Assembly (NCBI GenBank): GCA_023433965.1
Contig: JAEYTQ010000166.1
Coordinates: 1-16,895, forward strand
Direction of reading: 5' to 3'
DNA length: 16,895 nt
Origin: Pseudomonadota bacterium
Lineage (GTDB): Bacteria > Pseudomonadota > Alphaproteobacteria > Rhizobiales > Xanthobacteraceae
Shown here: in pieces, positions 14,754-16,895 of the stretch
Position numbering within the stretch: position 1 is the stretch's first letter
Layout of the letters: the number at the start of each line of letters is the position of its first letter
The notes under the pieces: model-generated
The model's input: only the letters and a program-made list of their open reading frames with translations
Database searches by the model: none
Told to the model about the DNA's origin: nothing
Translations under genes and position numbers: made by a program

Positions 14754-14762
14754 TGCTATATA
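14754..14762 (+). promoter_or_regulatory. Extended -10 promoter candidate before the leuC leader
   Basis: TGCTATATA fits an extended -10 (TGnTATAAT) element with no good -35 at 16-18 bases. A start site 7-9 bases after it would fall at about 14769-14771, on or next to the ATG of a 42-codon ORF. Confidence 0.4.
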
Positions 14763-14770
14763 TTCCTAGA

Positions 14771-14899
14771 ATGTTTCCAGATCCGACCAGCCTCGCCCCC
14801 GTCCAGCGCATCGTCATCGACGATCGCTCGCGGCTGCCTGGGCGGTTCTTCGGACGCTTCGCGACCTCGGCAACCTCAGAGCTTACGCGCGCAGCCTGA
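14771..14899 (+). CDS. Possible 42-residue leader ORF upstream of leuC
   Basis: ATG 14771 to TGA 14897-14899 encodes [20 protein letters not shown] and 22 more residues ending in TRAA. It lacks a ribosome site, but the predicted transcript start is almost at its ATG, which would permit leaderless translation. Its last codons and stop lie in a perfect 8-bp hairpin (14890-14908). It has three leucines and six arginines, so it is not a classical leucine-run attenuator peptide. Coding status is uncertain. Confidence 0.3.
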   Translation: MFPDPTSLAPVQRIVIDDRSRLPGRFFGRFATSATSELTRAA

Positions 14900-14941
14900 A
14901 AGGCTGCGTCGACGATTTGTTGCCTGCGCGGTCTGCCGCGC
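14890..14941 (+). promoter_or_regulatory. Hairpin pair in the leuC 5' leader
   Basis: CGCAGCCT (14890-14897) pairs perfectly with 14901-14908 around loop GAA, and GCGCGG (14926-14931) pairs with 14936-14941 around TCTG. A further hairpin ATCGTC (14810-14815) with GACGAT (14819-14824) lies upstream, and an identical GACGAT at 14911-14916 could compete for the same arm. Confidence 0.5.
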
Positions 14942-14976
14942 TCATCGCTGACACACATTCTTCGGAGCTGAAGCTC

Positions 14977-16383
<1,407 letters not shown>

Positions 16384-16444
16384 CACGGTTCCTGCAATTG
16401 TAGCGATCGCGGCAAAGCGCCCTTAATCGATCGACTGACACTCT

Positions 16445-16471
16445 CGTCCTCGCGAGCATTTCGCGAGGACG
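16445..16471 (+). promoter_or_regulatory. Perfect 11-bp hairpin burying the ribosome site of the next gene
   Basis: CGTCCTCGCGA (16445-16455) pairs without mismatch with 16461-16471 around loop GCATT. The downstream arm contains GAGGA (16465-16469), the Shine-Dalgarno sequence for ATG 16476. Access to the ribosome site would need this stem to open. No T-run follows, so a terminator role for leuC is less likely. Confidence 0.75.
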
Positions 16472-16475
16472 CGCC

Positions 16476-16685
16476 ATGGCCAACAAGCCGGAATATGTCG
16501 ACCTCATCAGCGAGGCCACGCGCCAGCACCGCCGGCGCACGGCGCCGCTGCGCATCGTCGCCAAGCCTGAGGTCGAGGAGACATCCAAGCTCAGCCGCTG
16601 GCCGCCCGCGATGTTCAAGCAGTGGAAGCTCGAGAACCTGATGCGATGGAAGGCCTCGTCGTGGAAGCTGAAGGATTGGTTCTGA
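16476..16685 (+). CDS. Small basic Trp/Lys-rich protein of unknown function
   Basis: A 69-residue protein not recognised as any named family. It opens MANKPEYVDLISEATRQHRR, has a basic middle (HRRRTAPLRIVAKPEV, 18-33), and ends in an aromatic, basic segment with five tryptophans among the last 30 residues (W42, W50, W58, W63, W68), likely amphipathic helical. There is no signal peptide, membrane segment or cysteine. A ribosome site (GAGGA) six bases before ATG supports translation, but it is locked in a hairpin. Codon use looks like the neighbouring genes. It may be cotranscribed with leuC, 92 bases upstream, or separately expressed. Confidence 0.7.
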   Translation: MANKPEYVDLISEATRQHRRRTAPLRIVAKPEVEETSKLSRWPPAMFKQWKLENLMRWKASSWKLKDWF

Positions 16686-16700
16686 GTTAGACCGCCATCC

Positions 16701-16790
16701 GCCGTCATTCCGGAGCGCTCGAAGGGCGAACTGCGGTGCGCAATTGCGCACCTGAGGTCTGGCGCTTGCGCGCCATCCCGGAATGACGGC
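16701..16790. repeat. Palindromic intergenic element related to the 1608-1685 element
   Basis: The outer arms GCCGTCATTCCGG (16701-16713) and 16778-16790 form a perfect 13-bp stem that shares GTCATTCCGG with the element at 1608. Inside are a perfect 18-base palindrome (16735-16752, centred on AATT) and a 5-bp hairpin GGCGC (16761-16765) with 16770-16774. The left internal hairpin is degenerate. It sits between the small gene and the convergent minus-strand partial gene. Confidence 0.8.
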
Positions 16791-16801
16791 TCTAGCTCAC
16801 C

Positions 16802-16895
16802 TCACCAATACCGATACGGATAGTGCCAGCGCGGCCAGTGGCAGACGCGGCGCGGGCCGTAATAGGTCCAAATGATCCGGCAGCGGCGCGGATAG
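16802..16895 (-). CDS. C-terminal part of an Arg/Trp/Tyr-rich small protein (partial)
   Basis: The minus strand reads in from the right edge for 30 residues to a TGA at 16804-16802. The tail contains CRIIWTYYGPRRVCHWPRWH and ends PYRYW, with two cysteines 13 residues apart. The biased composition, absent from the other frames, marks it as real coding. Short secreted proteins with Cys-Arg-Trp tails of this kind are familiar from Bradyrhizobium, but no function is known; the N-terminus is outside the window. Confidence 0.6.
   Translation of the reverse strand, partial: YPRRCRIIWTYYGPRRVCHWPRWHYPYRYW

Noticed and set aside
14725..14762. TTGAAA paired with TATATA as a standard promoter before leuC
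   Set aside because: The spacer is 26 bases, too long for sigma70; the extended -10 reading fits better.
14719..14769. A 16-codon ORF (MHLKPLALPIRPAIYS) considered as a leucine attenuator peptide for leuC
   Set aside because: It has only three leucines, not in a run, no ribosome site, and lies upstream of the predicted transcript start.

Overview
This window comes from a high-GC alphaproteobacterium, most likely Bradyrhizobium or a close relative in the Nitrobacteraceae. That assignment is an inference from gene order, protein character and the style of the intergenic repeats; no database search was possible. The sequence is dense, mostly conserved housekeeping chromosome, with no phage, insertion sequence, CRISPR array, tRNA or rRNA visible.

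Layout. Positions 1-1602 (+) hold the end of a cytochrome c maturation operon: a possible ccmB tail, then ccmC, ccmD and ccmG joined by ATGA overlaps. They serve haem delivery and apocytochrome thiol reduction at the periplasmic face. ispZ/yciB (septation protein A) and ftsY (SRP receptor) follow on the minus strand. A plus-strand pair, an RluA-family pseudouridine synthase and a DUF2336-like protein, separates ftsY from a minus-strand dapF-mtaB pair (lysine/peptidoglycan precursor synthesis; tRNA t6A37 methylthiolation). From about 7.7 to 10.4 kb lies a less conserved envelope block: an exported protein with a long Ala/Pro/Ser/Thr linker and a GyrI-like effector-binding domain, an exported SIMPL/DUF541 protein, and a minus-strand metallo-beta-lactamase-fold hydrolase with a Tat-like N-terminus. 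From 10.7 to 14.5 kb is the conserved translation and secretion cluster ffh-rpsP-rimM-trmD-rplS, closed by a strong intrinsic terminator. leuC follows after a structured leader, then a 69-residue unknown protein, and finally the C-terminal end of a minus-strand Arg/Trp/Tyr-rich small protein.

Both halves of the SRP targeting pathway (FtsY and Ffh) are encoded within about 8 kb, on opposite strands.

The most interesting material is in the gaps. Five intergenic palindromic elements of at least three kinds sit directly downstream of stop codons, three of them between convergent genes. One (1608-1685) can fold into a complete cloverleaf in which every base is in a stem or hairpin loop. Fragments of another family lie in the ribosome-binding regions of ispZ and the DUF2336 gene. 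A perfect 11-bp hairpin buries the Shine-Dalgarno sequence of the 69-residue gene. The leuC leader has an extended -10 promoter almost abutting a 42-codon ORF that ends inside an 8-bp hairpin. Several starts are non-ATG: ffh TTG, the metallohydrolase GTG, and probably the pseudouridine synthase TTG.
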